Below are positions 1 through 7,702 of a stretch of 31,386 nt of DNA, piece by piece. The notes below the pieces were generated by a model. That model worked only from the letters and a program-made list of their open reading frames with translations, did no database searches and was not told where the DNA came from. The stretch's first letter is position 1. Every line of letters begins with the position of its first letter. This DNA comes from UBA1259 sp964453915. Lineage in GTDB: Bacteria > Bacillota > Clostridia > Christensenellales > Borkfalkiaceae. The DNA lies in contig CAYVPW010000014.1 in assembly GCA_964453915.1 (NCBI GenBank), positions 1 to 31,386 of the forward strand, in the 5' to 3' direction. A program made the translations under genes and the position numbers.

Positions 1-48
1 CTATATAATAAAAACTATACAAAAGTAGCAAATAAATTTTATAACCGC

Positions 49-77
49 TTGCAATATTTAACGGTTTGGTTTACAAT
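49..77 (+). promoter_or_regulatory. Predicted sigma-A promoter of the RNA methyltransferase gene
   Basis: TTGCAA (49-54) and TACAAT (72-77) are separated by 17 bases. The expected transcription start near 84 leaves only about 8 bases before the ATG at 92, and no Shine-Dalgarno sequence is visible there, so the mRNA would be nearly leaderless. An inverted repeat AACCG/CGGTT (44-48 and 62-66) brackets the -35 region and could be chance. Confidence 0.5.
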
Positions 78-91
78 ATATTCGGTAAGTT

Positions 92-1240
92 ATGTTTAAT
101 GGTAAAAAGATAAATTTAACCGTTTCGTGTGCAAGCGGAACGGAAAAAATACTTAAAAGTCAACTTTTTAGGTTGGGATACGGAGAAGTTCCTGTAGTAA
201 ACGGCAAAGCACGCTTTACGGGAGAAGAAAAAGACGTGGCAAGGCTTAACGTTTTTTTAAGAACCGCAGATAGGGTATACGTGACGCTGAAAGAGTTTTC
301 CGCTTTGAGTTTCGACGAACTTTTTGACGGAGTGTACTCTATTCCTTGGGAAGATTTCGTGCCTAAAAACGCCCGAATAATAGTAGACGGTAAGTGTGTA
401 AAAAGCAAGATATACGCTATATCGGCAAGTCAATCCGTTATTAAAAAAGCCGTGGTAAAAAGGCTTTGCGATAAATACGGTATAAATTCTTTGCCGGAAA
501 GCGGAGAGAACTACGAGATAGTTTTTTCTCTGTTTAAGGACGTGGCGGAAATTATGCTAAACACAAGCGGAGCGGGGCTTCACAAACGCGGGTACAGAAA
601 TAAAGTTTGGATAGCGCCTATAAAAGAAACGTTGGCGTCTTCTTTGTTGCTGTTTAGCGATTTTTATTATAATCGTCCGCTTATAGACCCGTTTTGCGGT
701 TCGGGAACGATAATTATAGAAGGTGCGCTTATCGCACTGAATATTGCACCGGGGATTTTTAGAAAATTTGCCTTTAACGATTGGAAAAATTACGATAAGC
801 GGTTATACGATCTTGCTATAGAAGAAGCAAAAGATTTAGAAAAGAGGGAAAGGAACTTAGATTTTTACGGCTACGATATAGATCCTAAAGCCGTGGAGTT
901 ATCTAAAGCTCACGCAAAAAACGCAGGGGTTTTTGACAAGGTAAAGTTTTATACCAAAAGCGTTGCAAATTTTTCTACCGAATTTTCTTGCGGAACGATA
1001 GTCACAAATCCGCCGTACGGAGAAAGGGTTTACGATAAAAAAGAAGCGGAAGAATGTTATAAGATTTTGGGAAATAAACTAAAAGAAAAGCCTTGTTTTT
1101 CTTCTTTTATAATTACATCCGCGAACAATTTTGAAAGGTGCTTTGGCAAAAAGGCGGACAGAATTAAAAAGTTGTATAATTCCGAAAAGGAATGTAAGTA
1201 TTATTTTTATTACGGCAAAAAGGAGCAGAATAATGATTGA
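92..1240 (+). CDS. THUMP-domain class I SAM-dependent RNA methyltransferase (RlmL/YpsC type)
   Basis: Predicted N2-guanine RNA methyltransferase, probably acting on 23S rRNA like the RlmL/YpsC family. The 382 residues begin with a ferredoxin-like/THUMP RNA-binding region (about 1-160). A Rossmann methyltransferase follows, with a DPFCGSGT SAM-binding motif near residue 199 and the catalytic NPPYG motif near residue 306, typical of base-N methyltransferases. Length and domain order are normal for the family. The start at 92 fits the family's N-terminus, but it has no ribosome binding site and lies a few bases after a predicted promoter, so translation may be leaderless. Its TGA stop overlaps the start of galT by 8 bases (ATG at 1233), so the two are probably co-transcribed. 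The exact target base cannot be read from the sequence. Confidence 0.9.
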   Translation: MFNGKKINLTVSCASGTEKILKSQLFRLGYGEVPVVNGKARFTGEEKDVARLNVFLRTADRVYVTLKEFSALSFDELFDGVYSIPWEDFVPKNARIIVDGKCVKSKIYAISASQSVIKKAVVKRLCDKYGINSLPESGENYEIVFSLFKDVAEIMLNTSGAGLHKRGYRNKVWIAPIKETLASSLLLFSDFYYNRPLIDPFCGSGTIIIEGALIALNIAPGIFRKFAFNDWKNYDKRLYDLAIEEAKDLEKRERNLDFYGYDIDPKAVELSKAHAKNAGVFDKVKFYTKSVANFSTEFSCGTIVTNPPYGERVYDKKEAEECYKILGNKLKEKPCFSSFIITSANNFERCFGKKADRIKKLYNSEKECKYYFYYGKKEQNND

Positions 1241-2768
1241 CGGAAAGATTTTAACCGAAAAACTATTAAGATACGCCGAAAAAAATCTTCACTTAAATAA
1301 AAGGGACGAAATTTATTTCAGAAATCTTTTATTGAGAGAATTTAAGTTGCTTGAACCTACGGAAGAAACCGTAGATTTTTCCGAGGTGGACGCTTTGACC
1401 GTTCCGGACGTTTTGGTTAAAGAAACCGAAGATTATGCAGCGGAAAACGGGCTTTGCGAAGCGGGAACTGAAAATCTTTATTCTACGTATATAATGGGGC
1501 TGTTATCTCCCGTTCCTTCTAAGGTAAACGAGGACTTTTTAAGGATCAAGAAGGAACAGGGTATAGAAAAAGCCTGCGAATATTTTTATGGTTTGTCTAT
1601 AATGAATAATTACGTTCAAAAAACGGCTATTTCCAGAAATTTGAAATGGGATTATAAAGACGGGAACCGCACTTTAGAAATTACCGTAAATTTAAGTAAG
1701 CCCGAAAAGAACAATAAAGATATTGCAAAACTTTTAACCGCACCCAAGTCTAAAAAATATCCTAAGTGCCTTTTATGTAAAGAAAATGAAGGGTTTATGG
1801 GAACGGTAACTCACCCTGCAAGGGAAAATATAAGGACTGTTTCTTTAACTTTAGGCGGAGAGCCTTGGTTTGTTCAGTATTCACCTTACGCATATTATAA
1901 CGAGCACATGATTGCTATATCTGAAAAACATGCGCCTATGCACATAAAAAGGGATACGGTGCAAAAAGTTTTAGACTTTGTGGACTTTTTTCCTAACTAT
2001 ATGATAGGCTCTAACGCAGCGCTACCCATAGTGGGCGGTTCTATATTAGATCACGAACACTTTCAGGGCGGAGAGCACTTAATGCCTATGCACAAAGCGC
2101 CAGTGAAAGAGTTTTTTACGGCGCGCAATTATAAGAGCGTTTCCGTGGGTATCGTAGATTGGTACAATAGCGTTATAAGATTGACGGGTAAAAACAGAAA
2201 AGACGTAGAAGATCTTGCCACCGAAATAATAGAGAAGTGGGAAGACTATACGGATGAATCTTGTTATATTTTTGCACAAACGGACGGTGTAAGGCACAAT
2301 ACCTTATCTCCCGTTTGCAGAAAATGCGGTGACGAATATATTTTGGATATGATATTGAGAAACAACATAACCAACGAAGAGTATCCGGACGGTGTGTTTC
2401 ACGCTCATCCCGAATATCACAACATAAAAAAAGAAGGAATAGGCTTGATAGAAGCAATGGGATTGTTTATCTTGCCGGGAAGATTAAAAACTCAACTTTC
2501 TATGATAGCGGATATTCTTTGCGGCAAAGAAAAGTACGTAGAAGAGGAGCTTGAACAGTCTGATAACTATTTGCATGCGCATAAAGATATGATTAAAAGC
2601 CTTTTAGAAGGCGGCAGTTATAGCGATTACGATAGTGCTTACAACGCTGTGATAGACAGTGTTAACGAAACTTGTAAAAATATTTTATTTAACACTGCAG
2701 TGTTTAAAAAAGACGAAAACGGTTGCAAGGGATTTAAGAGATTTTTAAGCAGCGTTGGGATAGAATAA
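1233..2768 (+). CDS. galT: UDP-glucose--hexose-1-phosphate uridylyltransferase, type 2 (GalT)
   Basis: Leloir-pathway enzyme that exchanges UMP between UDP-glucose and galactose-1-phosphate in the cytoplasm. The 511-residue protein is the long Firmicutes form (GalT family 2), not the roughly 350-residue E. coli form. It carries the family's DHEHFQGG active-site segment at about residues 273-280 and conserved C-terminal blocks such as DGVFHAHPE and LPGRLKTQL. A cysteine-rich segment (CLLCKENEGF, and later CRKC) resembles the metal-binding part of GalT proteins. The reading frame is open further upstream to a TTG at 1131, but the ATG at 1233 has an AGGAG site 7 bases before it and gives the usual N-terminus. 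It overlaps the methyltransferase gene by 8 bases and is followed 31 bases later by galE. No galactokinase gene is in the window. Confidence 0.92.
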   Translation: MIDGKILTEKLLRYAEKNLHLNKRDEIYFRNLLLREFKLLEPTEETVDFSEVDALTVPDVLVKETEDYAAENGLCEAGTENLYSTYIMGLLSPVPSKVNEDFLRIKKEQGIEKACEYFYGLSIMNNYVQKTAISRNLKWDYKDGNRTLEITVNLSKPEKNNKDIAKLLTAPKSKKYPKCLLCKENEGFMGTVTHPARENIRTVSLTLGGEPWFVQYSPYAYYNEHMIAISEKHAPMHIKRDTVQKVLDFVDFFPNYMIGSNAALPIVGGSILDHEHFQGGEHLMPMHKAPVKEFFTARNYKSVSVGIVDWYNSVIRLTGKNRKDVEDLATEIIEKWEDYTDESCYIFAQTDGVRHNTLSPVCRKCGDEYILDMILRNNITNEEYPDGVFHAHPEYHNIKKEGIGLIEAMGLFILPGRLKTQLSMIADILCGKEKYVEEELEQSDNYLHAHKDMIKSLLEGGSYSDYDSAYNAVIDSVNETCKNILFNTAVFKKDENGCKGFKRFLSSVGIE

Positions 2769-2799
2769 TAAAATCGATAGAATATAGGGAGATATTGAT

Positions 2800-3813
2800 A
2801 TGAACGTTTTAGTGACTGGCGGTGCGGGATATATAGGTTCTCACACCATGGTTGAATTGTTAAACGCAGGATACGGCGTTGTTTGCGTTGACAATTTATT
2901 AAACAGCAAATACGAAGCGGTAAGAAGGGTAGAAGAGATTACCGGCAAAAAAGTAAAGTTTTACGAAGGCGATATCAGAGATGCTCAAATTTTGGATAAA
3001 ATTTTTTCCGAAAACGATATTTATTCGGTAATTAACTTTGCAGGATTAAAAGCCGTAGGAGAATCTTGCGCAAAACCTTTAGAGTATTATGAAAACAACA
3101 TAGAAGGGCTTTTGCAACTTATGTTTGCAATGAGAAGACATAACGTTAAAAATCTTGTGTTTTCTTCTTCTGCAACGGTTTACGGTAAGCCGAAATCCGT
3201 GCCTATAAAAGAAGATTTCCCTTTGTCCACTTCTAATCCTTACGGAAGCACGAAACTTTTTATAGAATACATACTTAAAGACTTGTACGCTTCGGACAAT
3301 TCTTTTAACATCACTATTTTAAGATATTTTAATCCGATAGGTGCGCATAAATCCGGAATGATAGGCGAAGACCCTAAGGGTATACCCAACAATCTTTGCC
3401 CGTATATCACGCAGGTAGCGGTCGGTAAAAGGGAGTTTTTAAGCGTTTTCGGCAACGATTACGCAACGCACGACGGAACGGGCGTTAGAGATTATATTCA
3501 CGTTGTAGACTTGGCTAAAGGGCACGTTTTGGCGGTAAATAAGTTTAAAGATAATCCCGGACTTTTAATCGTTAACCTAGGCACGGGAACGGGATATTCC
3601 GTTTTGGATATGGTAAAAGCGTTCTCTAAGGCACTGGGAAGAGATATTCCTTATAAAATTATGCCTCGCCGCCCCGGCGATATAGACGAGTGCTATGCAG
3701 ACCCGTCTTATGCGAAAGAAGTTTTGGGATTCGTTGCGGAATATTCTTTAGACGAAATGTGTAGGGATTCGCTTAATTGGCAAATAAAAAATCCAAACGG
3801 CTACGGCGACTGA
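2800..3813 (+). CDS. galE: UDP-glucose 4-epimerase (GalE)
   Basis: Interconverts UDP-galactose and UDP-glucose with bound NAD, completing the Leloir step next to galT. The 337-residue extended-SDR protein has the GGAGYIGSH dinucleotide motif at residues 7-15, the SSSATVYG segment with the catalytic Ser, and the YGSTK motif with Tyr148 and Lys152. The RYFNPIGAH block, typical of true GalE proteins, follows. Length matches E. coli GalE (338). An AGGGAG site precedes the ATG at 2800. It is the last gene of the 92-3813 unit and is followed by an intrinsic terminator at 3845-3890. Confidence 0.96.
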   Translation: MNVLVTGGAGYIGSHTMVELLNAGYGVVCVDNLLNSKYEAVRRVEEITGKKVKFYEGDIRDAQILDKIFSENDIYSVINFAGLKAVGESCAKPLEYYENNIEGLLQLMFAMRRHNVKNLVFSSSATVYGKPKSVPIKEDFPLSTSNPYGSTKLFIEYILKDLYASDNSFNITILRYFNPIGAHKSGMIGEDPKGIPNNLCPYITQVAVGKREFLSVFGNDYATHDGTGVRDYIHVVDLAKGHVLAVNKFKDNPGLLIVNLGTGTGYSVLDMVKAFSKALGRDIPYKIMPRRPGDIDECYADPSYAKEVLGFVAEYSLDEMCRDSLNWQIKNPNGYGD

Positions 3814-3844
3814 TTTTTAGATTTTTAGACAAATATAGATTCGT

Positions 3845-3890
3845 AAAAATACCGAATTTTGCATTTTTTGCAAAAAACGGTATTTTTTAT
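3845..3890 (+). terminator. Intrinsic terminator after galE
   Basis: AAAAATACCG (3845-3854) pairs with CGGTATTTTT (3878-3887). A second stem, TTTTGCA/TGCAAAA, sits inside it, and the right arm runs into a T-rich tract. The symmetric A and T runs may let it work in both directions. Confidence 0.75.
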
Positions 3891-3901
3891 TTTTCAAATT
3901 A

Positions 3902-3930
3902 TTGCAAAAACGCAAAAAACAGCGTATAAT
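3902..3930 (+). promoter_or_regulatory. Predicted sigma-A promoter of nadE
   Basis: TTGCAA (3902-3907), a 17-base spacer and a perfect TATAAT (3925-3930). It lies directly after the galE terminator and 54 bases before the nadE ATG, so nadE appears to be an independent unit. Confidence 0.75.
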
Positions 3931-3983
3931 TGCACTTGTAAAAATATGGTTTTCGATAATTTTTGCAAAAAAGAGGTTTTTTT

Positions 3984-5888
3984 ATGAAGTACGGATATGT
4001 AAAGTGTGCGATATGCTCGCCTAGAATTAAAGTTGCGGACGTTGAGTTTAATACCCAAAGCGTGGTAGATGCTATAAAAACCGCACACGAAAAAAAAGTT
4101 GAACTTTTGGCTTTTCCGGAATTATGCCTTTGTGGTGCGACCTGCGGAGATTTGGTTTTTTCAAGCGTATTATTGGACGGCTGTTTAGAAGGTTTAAAAA
4201 AGGTGGTAAGAGAGAGCAAAAATAAAAATATGCTTATCTTGTTGGGTTTGCCTATAAAAAAAGACGGGCTTATTTATGACGCTGCCGTTTGTGTAAATAA
4301 AGGTGAAATACTTGGCGTTGTCCCTAAGAGTTTTTTAAATAATCAAAGCGGTTTTTCCGAAAACAGGTATTTTGCACAGTGTCCTGCGGAGAATTCAGTG
4401 ATAGAACTTTTAGGAAAAGAAGTGCCTTTCGGCAGCAAAATTTTATTTTGCAATAAAGAAAACTCTGCGTTTAAGGTTTCCGTAGAAATTTCGGACGATT
4501 TATGTGCGTTAATTCCGCCGTCTACCTATCATTCTGTAAACGGCGCTACTATAACGGTTAATCTTGCCGCTACTCCGGAATACGTGGGTAAAAAGGACTT
4601 TATAGACAAAACCGTTAGTGCTCAAAGTTCCAAGTGCGTTTGCGGTTATGTTTTTGCAAATTCCGGCAAAGGAGAGTCCACTACGGATGTTGTTTATTCT
4701 GGCTACGGCGTGATAGCGGAAAACGGAAAAATTATTGCGGAGAGTCTGCCGTTTGAAAACGGGCTTACCGTATCTGAAATAGACGTTGAATTTTTAGAGT
4801 ACGAAAGAACGAAAAAATTAAACCAAGGGTATGAAAAAGAAAATTACGATATAGCGGAATTTTCCGCATACGAAGATTCGGAAGAATTGAGTAGAAAATA
4901 TTCTAAAACGCCGTTTTTGCCAAAAGAAGAAAAGGATATGGATAAAAGGGAGGAGTTTATATTGAATTTGCAAGCGGAAGGGCTTATAAAACGCATAGAG
5001 CATGTAAACGCAAGGTGTGTTGTCTTAGGGCTTTCCGGAGGGCTTGATTCTACACTTGCTTTAATAGTTGCGGTAAAAGCAATGCAAAAACTGGGCAGAA
5101 GCCTAAAAGACGTTATCGCCGTGACTATGCCTTGCTTCGGAACGACTTCCAGAACTTATCTTAACACGATAAAACTAGCAAAGTCTTTCGGAGTTTCGTT
5201 AAAAAAAGTTGATATAACAAAATCCGTGACGAGGCATTTTAAGGATATAAAACATCAAGACGGTGTTTTTGACGTGACTTTTGAAAATGCGCAGGCGAGA
5301 GAACGCACGCAAGTTATAATGGATATAGCAAATATGAACGGCGGACTTGTTGTAGGAACGGGTGATTTATCCGAACTTGCCTTGGGGTGGGCAACCTATA
5401 ACGGAGACCATATGAGCAATTACGGGGTAAATGCTTCCGTGCCAAAAACTTTGGTAAGGCATTTAGTAAAATATTATGCTTCTACAAAATCCGGCAAAAT
5501 AAAGGCTGTGCTTTTTGACGTTTTAGATACGCCGGTAAGTCCTGAACTTTTGCCCGCAAAAGACGGAGATATATCTCAAAAGACCGAAGACATAGTAGGC
5601 GACTATATTTTGCACGACTTCTATTTATATTGTTTTATAAGATACGGCTTTTCTCCTAAAAAAACGTATTTTGTTGCAAAGAACGTTTTTGAGGGTGAAT
5701 TTGAAGATAAAGAGATATTAAAATGGCTTAAAAACTTTTTTAAGAGATTTTTTGCAATGCAGTTTAAGCGTTCTTGCGTTCCCGACGGTGTAAAAGTAGG
5801 CAGTGTTTCCCTTTCTCCTAGGGGGGATTTGCATATGCCGTCTGATGCGGTTGCTTCCTTGTGGATAAAAGAACTTGAAGAGATTTAA
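3984..5888 (+). CDS. nadE: Glutamine-dependent NAD+ synthetase (NadE), glutaminase nucleophile Cys replaced by Ser
   Basis: Last step of NAD synthesis: amidation of nicotinic acid adenine dinucleotide with ATP. The 634-residue protein has an N-terminal nitrilase-type glutaminase domain (about 1-275) and a C-terminal synthetase domain (about 330-634) with the SGGLDST ATP-pyrophosphatase loop and the GTGDLSELALGW block. The glutaminase triad in this family is Glu-Lys-Cys. Glu46 (FPELCL) and Lys115 (VVPKSF) are present, but the segment normally read as VEICEDLW is VEISDDLC here, putting Ser170 at the nucleophile position. The spacing 46/115/170 is offset by exactly 6 from M. tuberculosis NadE (52/121/176), so the alignment is secure. 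The glutaminase half may therefore be inactive or altered, and the enzyme may depend on free ammonia. ATG 3984 is chosen over the upstream TTG 3963 because AAGAGG lies just before it. Confidence 0.93.
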   Translation: MKYGYVKCAICSPRIKVADVEFNTQSVVDAIKTAHEKKVELLAFPELCLCGATCGDLVFSSVLLDGCLEGLKKVVRESKNKNMLILLGLPIKKDGLIYDAAVCVNKGEILGVVPKSFLNNQSGFSENRYFAQCPAENSVIELLGKEVPFGSKILFCNKENSAFKVSVEISDDLCALIPPSTYHSVNGATITVNLAATPEYVGKKDFIDKTVSAQSSKCVCGYVFANSGKGESTTDVVYSGYGVIAENGKIIAESLPFENGLTVSEIDVEFLEYERTKKLNQGYEKENYDIAEFSAYEDSEELSRKYSKTPFLPKEEKDMDKREEFILNLQAEGLIKRIEHVNARCVVLGLSGGLDSTLALIVAVKAMQKLGRSLKDVIAVTMPCFGTTSRTYLNTIKLAKSFGVSLKKVDITKSVTRHFKDIKHQDGVFDVTFENAQARERTQVIMDIANMNGGLVVGTGDLSELALGWATYNGDHMSNYGVNASVPKTLVRHLVKYYASTKSGKIKAVLFDVLDTPVSPELLPAKDGDISQKTEDIVGDYILHDFYLYCFIRYGFSPKKTYFVAKNVFEGEFEDKEILKWLKNFFKRFFAMQFKRSCVPDGVKVGSVSLSPRGDLHMPSDAVASLWIKELEEI

Positions 5889-5928
5889 TTTTGCACTCAA
5901 AAAAATTAAAAAAATTTTTTAAAATTTC

Positions 5929-5957
5929 TTGATTTAAATTTTTGAATGTGATACAAT
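5929..5957 (+). promoter_or_regulatory. Predicted promoter of the uracil permease-upp unit
   Basis: TTGATT (5929-5934), a 17-base spacer and TACAAT (5952-5957), with TG at 5949-5950 making an extended -10. The expected transcription start is about 5963-5965, giving a leader of about 170 nt before the permease ATG. Confidence 0.65.
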
Positions 5958-5967
5958 CTACGGCAGT

Positions 5968-6093
5968 ATGAAAAAGATAGTAATAAAAACAAACCAAAGA
6001 AAAAACTTAACGCTTTCGCTAGGGGGTTGTGTTCTCTTTTTTCAAGGTGTTTCTTTTTCTCATTATTTCGGTTATTTAAATGAAGTCCTTTAA
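5968..6093 (+). CDS. Possible 41-codon leader ORF in the permease leader
   Basis: ATG at 5968 opens a 41-codon frame whose TAA stop (6091-6093) lies in the loop of the leader terminator. It begins MKKIVIKTNQ and ends YLNEVL. No ribosome binding site is present, because the ATG is only about 4 bases after the predicted transcription start, so translation would have to be leaderless. No homolog is recognised. It could be a leader peptide coupling translation to termination, or a chance open frame. Confidence 0.25.
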   Translation: MKKIVIKTNQRKNLTLSLGGCVLFFQGVSFSHYFGYLNEVL

Positions 6094-6108
6094 CGGGCTT
6101 CTTTTTTT
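6082..6108 (+). terminator. Leader terminator upstream of the permease
   Basis: GAAGTCC (6082-6088) pairs with GGGCTTC (6095-6101) across the loop TTTAAC, with one G-U pair, and is followed by seven T (6102-6108). Confidence 0.75.
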
Positions 6109-6135
6109 AATAAAAATTTTTTTGGAGGTTTTCTT

Positions 6136-7629
6136 ATGAACAAGAACGGTTTAATCTTTGATGTAGAAGATAAGCCAAAATTCGGTCAGTTAATAGTTTT
6201 TGCTTTTCAACAACTATTAGCGATTATGGCTGCAACTATCGCAGTTCCCGCTGTCATTAAATTGCCGATTGCAGTTCCCGCGGCGTTATTGGGCGCAGGA
6301 ATAGGTACTTTGGTATACATATTGTTTACCAGAGGAAAAAGCCCGGTATTTTTAGGTAGTTCGTTCGCCTTTTTGGGCGCATTGGGAACAGGTCTTGCAT
6401 ATGGATATTGCGGTATTATTTTAGGTTCTATTCTTGCAGGTTTGGTATACGTGGTGGTTGCCATAATCATTCACTACTGCGGAACAAACTGGGTATCTAA
6501 ACTTATGCCCCCCGTTGTAATAGGACCGGTTGTTGCTTGTATAGGTCTATCTTTGGCAGGAAACGCAGTAGGCGATATGGTAAAGGCAAACGCATCTTCT
6601 CTTAACGGTGGTTATAACCTTATTGCATTGCTTTGCGCTTTAATCACGTTGTTTACCGTGGTAATTTGATCTAGTCAAGAAAAATTTAAATCCATAAAAC
6701 TAGTTCCCTTTGTTATAGGCATCGGTGCAGGATACGTTTCCGCACTTATATTTACAATTATTGGTAGCCTTACCGGTGCGGATTATTTAATGATTTTGGA
6801 CTGGACGCCTATCATTGAAAACTTTTCGGAAATATCCTTTACTTCTTTCTTTAACTATCCCGATTTTGCACTTATCGGCGGTATTAAAGAAATCGTTACG
6901 GGAACGGTTTCTTCCGAAGTTGCGGCGGGTTCGGCTGCTTATACCGGAACCGTTGCTCAAACCTTAAACTGGGCAGGCGTTGCGGAAGTTGCCGTTGCGT
7001 TTATTCCCGTTGCGCTAGTTGTGTTTGCAGAGCACATTGCAGACCATAAAAACTTGGGTTCTATAATCGGCAGAGACCTTGTTGGCGGAGAACCCGGCTT
7101 AAAGAGAACTCTTTTAGGCGACGGCGTAGGCTCTATCGCAGGTACCGTATTCGGAATTTGCCCCAACACTACTTACGGAGAATCCGTTGCGTGCGTTGCT
7201 ATAACCAAAAACGCTTCCGTAAGGTCTATATTAGTTGCTGCGTTGATGTGCGTATGCGTATCTTTCTTCCGTCCGTTAATGGTTGTTTTGGAAACGATAC
7301 CTTCTTGCGTAATGGGCGGCGTGTGCTTAACCCTTTACGGTTTTATCGCTGTATCCGGTCTTAAAATGTTTAAGGATATCGACCTTGGCGAAAACAAAAA
7401 TTTGTTCGTTGTATCCGCTATTCTTATTGCGGGCATAGGCGGACTTTCTATTCAAATTCCTTACGCTTTAGAAGCGGGCGAAGTAAGCAAAACGATTACT
7501 ATCACTTCTATTGCAACCGCTCTTATCTTAGGTGTTGCGATTAACTTTGTGCTTACCAGACTTGAAAAGAAGCAAAAGGCAAAAGAAGAAGTTAAAGAAG
7601 TCGCTGCGACAGATAGCGACAAAGAGTGA
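6136..7629 (+). pseudogene. Uracil/xanthine permease (NCS2 family, UraA-like) interrupted by an in-frame TGA
   Basis: Multi-pass membrane transporter of the nucleobase-cation symporter 2 family, importing uracil (or xanthine) with protons. The frame starting at ATG 6136 (GGAGG site at 6124-6128) runs 177 codons to TGA at 6667-6669. The same frame then continues without any shift through full permease sequence to 7629, a total of 498 codons including the final stop. Both halves are well conserved. The N-part has the hydrophobic FAFQQLLAIMAAT segment and further helices. The C-part has the AEHIADHKNLG and FGICPNTTYGES motifs of the family and a charged C-terminal tail. The next in-frame ATG (6790) has no ribosome binding site. 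The TGA is therefore a recent nonsense mutation, a sequencing error, or a recoded codon. It is followed by upp, which supports uracil as substrate. Confidence 0.85.
6667..6669 (+). other. In-frame TGA within the permease frame
   Basis: Codon 178 of the permease frame reads TGA between GTG GTA ATT and TCT AGT CAA. One base change would make it Cys (TGT/TGC) or Trp (TGG). Immediately downstream GATCTAGT (6668-6675) can pair with ACTAGTTC (6699-6706), with one mismatch, around a 23-nt loop. This hairpin lacks an obvious bacterial SECIS apical motif. Confidence 0.7.
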
Positions 7630-7648
7630 TAAAAGTAAAACTTAATGC

Positions 7649-7680
7649 ATTTCTTGCCTTAAATTTTTAAGGCAAGAAAT
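7649..7680 (+). repeat. Perfect 15-bp inverted repeat between permease and upp
   Basis: ATTTCTTGCCTTAAA (7649-7663) is the exact reverse complement of 7666-7680, with two bases between. No T tract follows, and upp starts 22 bases later, so it is more likely an mRNA-processing or stability hairpin, or a weak partial terminator, than a full terminator. Confidence 0.7.
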
Positions 7681-7702
7681 TGTGCTTATAAAAGGAGAAA
7701 AG

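Larger units (their letters stand above)
5964..6135 (+). promoter_or_regulatory. Attenuator-type leader of the uracil permease gene
   Basis: The predicted transcript leader ends with an intrinsic terminator (6082-6108) placed just before the GGAGG site (6124-6128) and the ATG at 6136. That is the arrangement expected for transcription attenuation. I see no PyrR-box consensus and no riboswitch core that I recognise. Upstream there are pyrimidine-rich U tracts (about 6031-6042 and 6051-6060) and a possible ACAA(A)CC/GGTTGT pairing around 5989-6030. The gene context (permease plus upp) makes uracil, UMP or UTP the most likely signal, but this is inference. Confidence 0.5.

Noticed and set aside
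1131..1232. Upstream extension of the galT frame to TTG at 1131.
   Set aside because: It would overlap the methyltransferase gene by 110 bases and adds a basic stretch not expected of GalT; the ATG at 1233 has a good AGGAG site.
5909..5928. A/T-only inverted repeat after nadE as its terminator.
   Set aside because: The stem has only A-T pairs and would be too weak; A/T-rich intergenic sequence easily gives this by chance.
6668..6706. Possible SECIS element downstream of the in-frame TGA.
   Set aside because: The stem is A/T-rich with a mismatch and a 23-nt loop, without the short stem and G-U apical motif of bacterial SECIS elements. Kept only as a remark.
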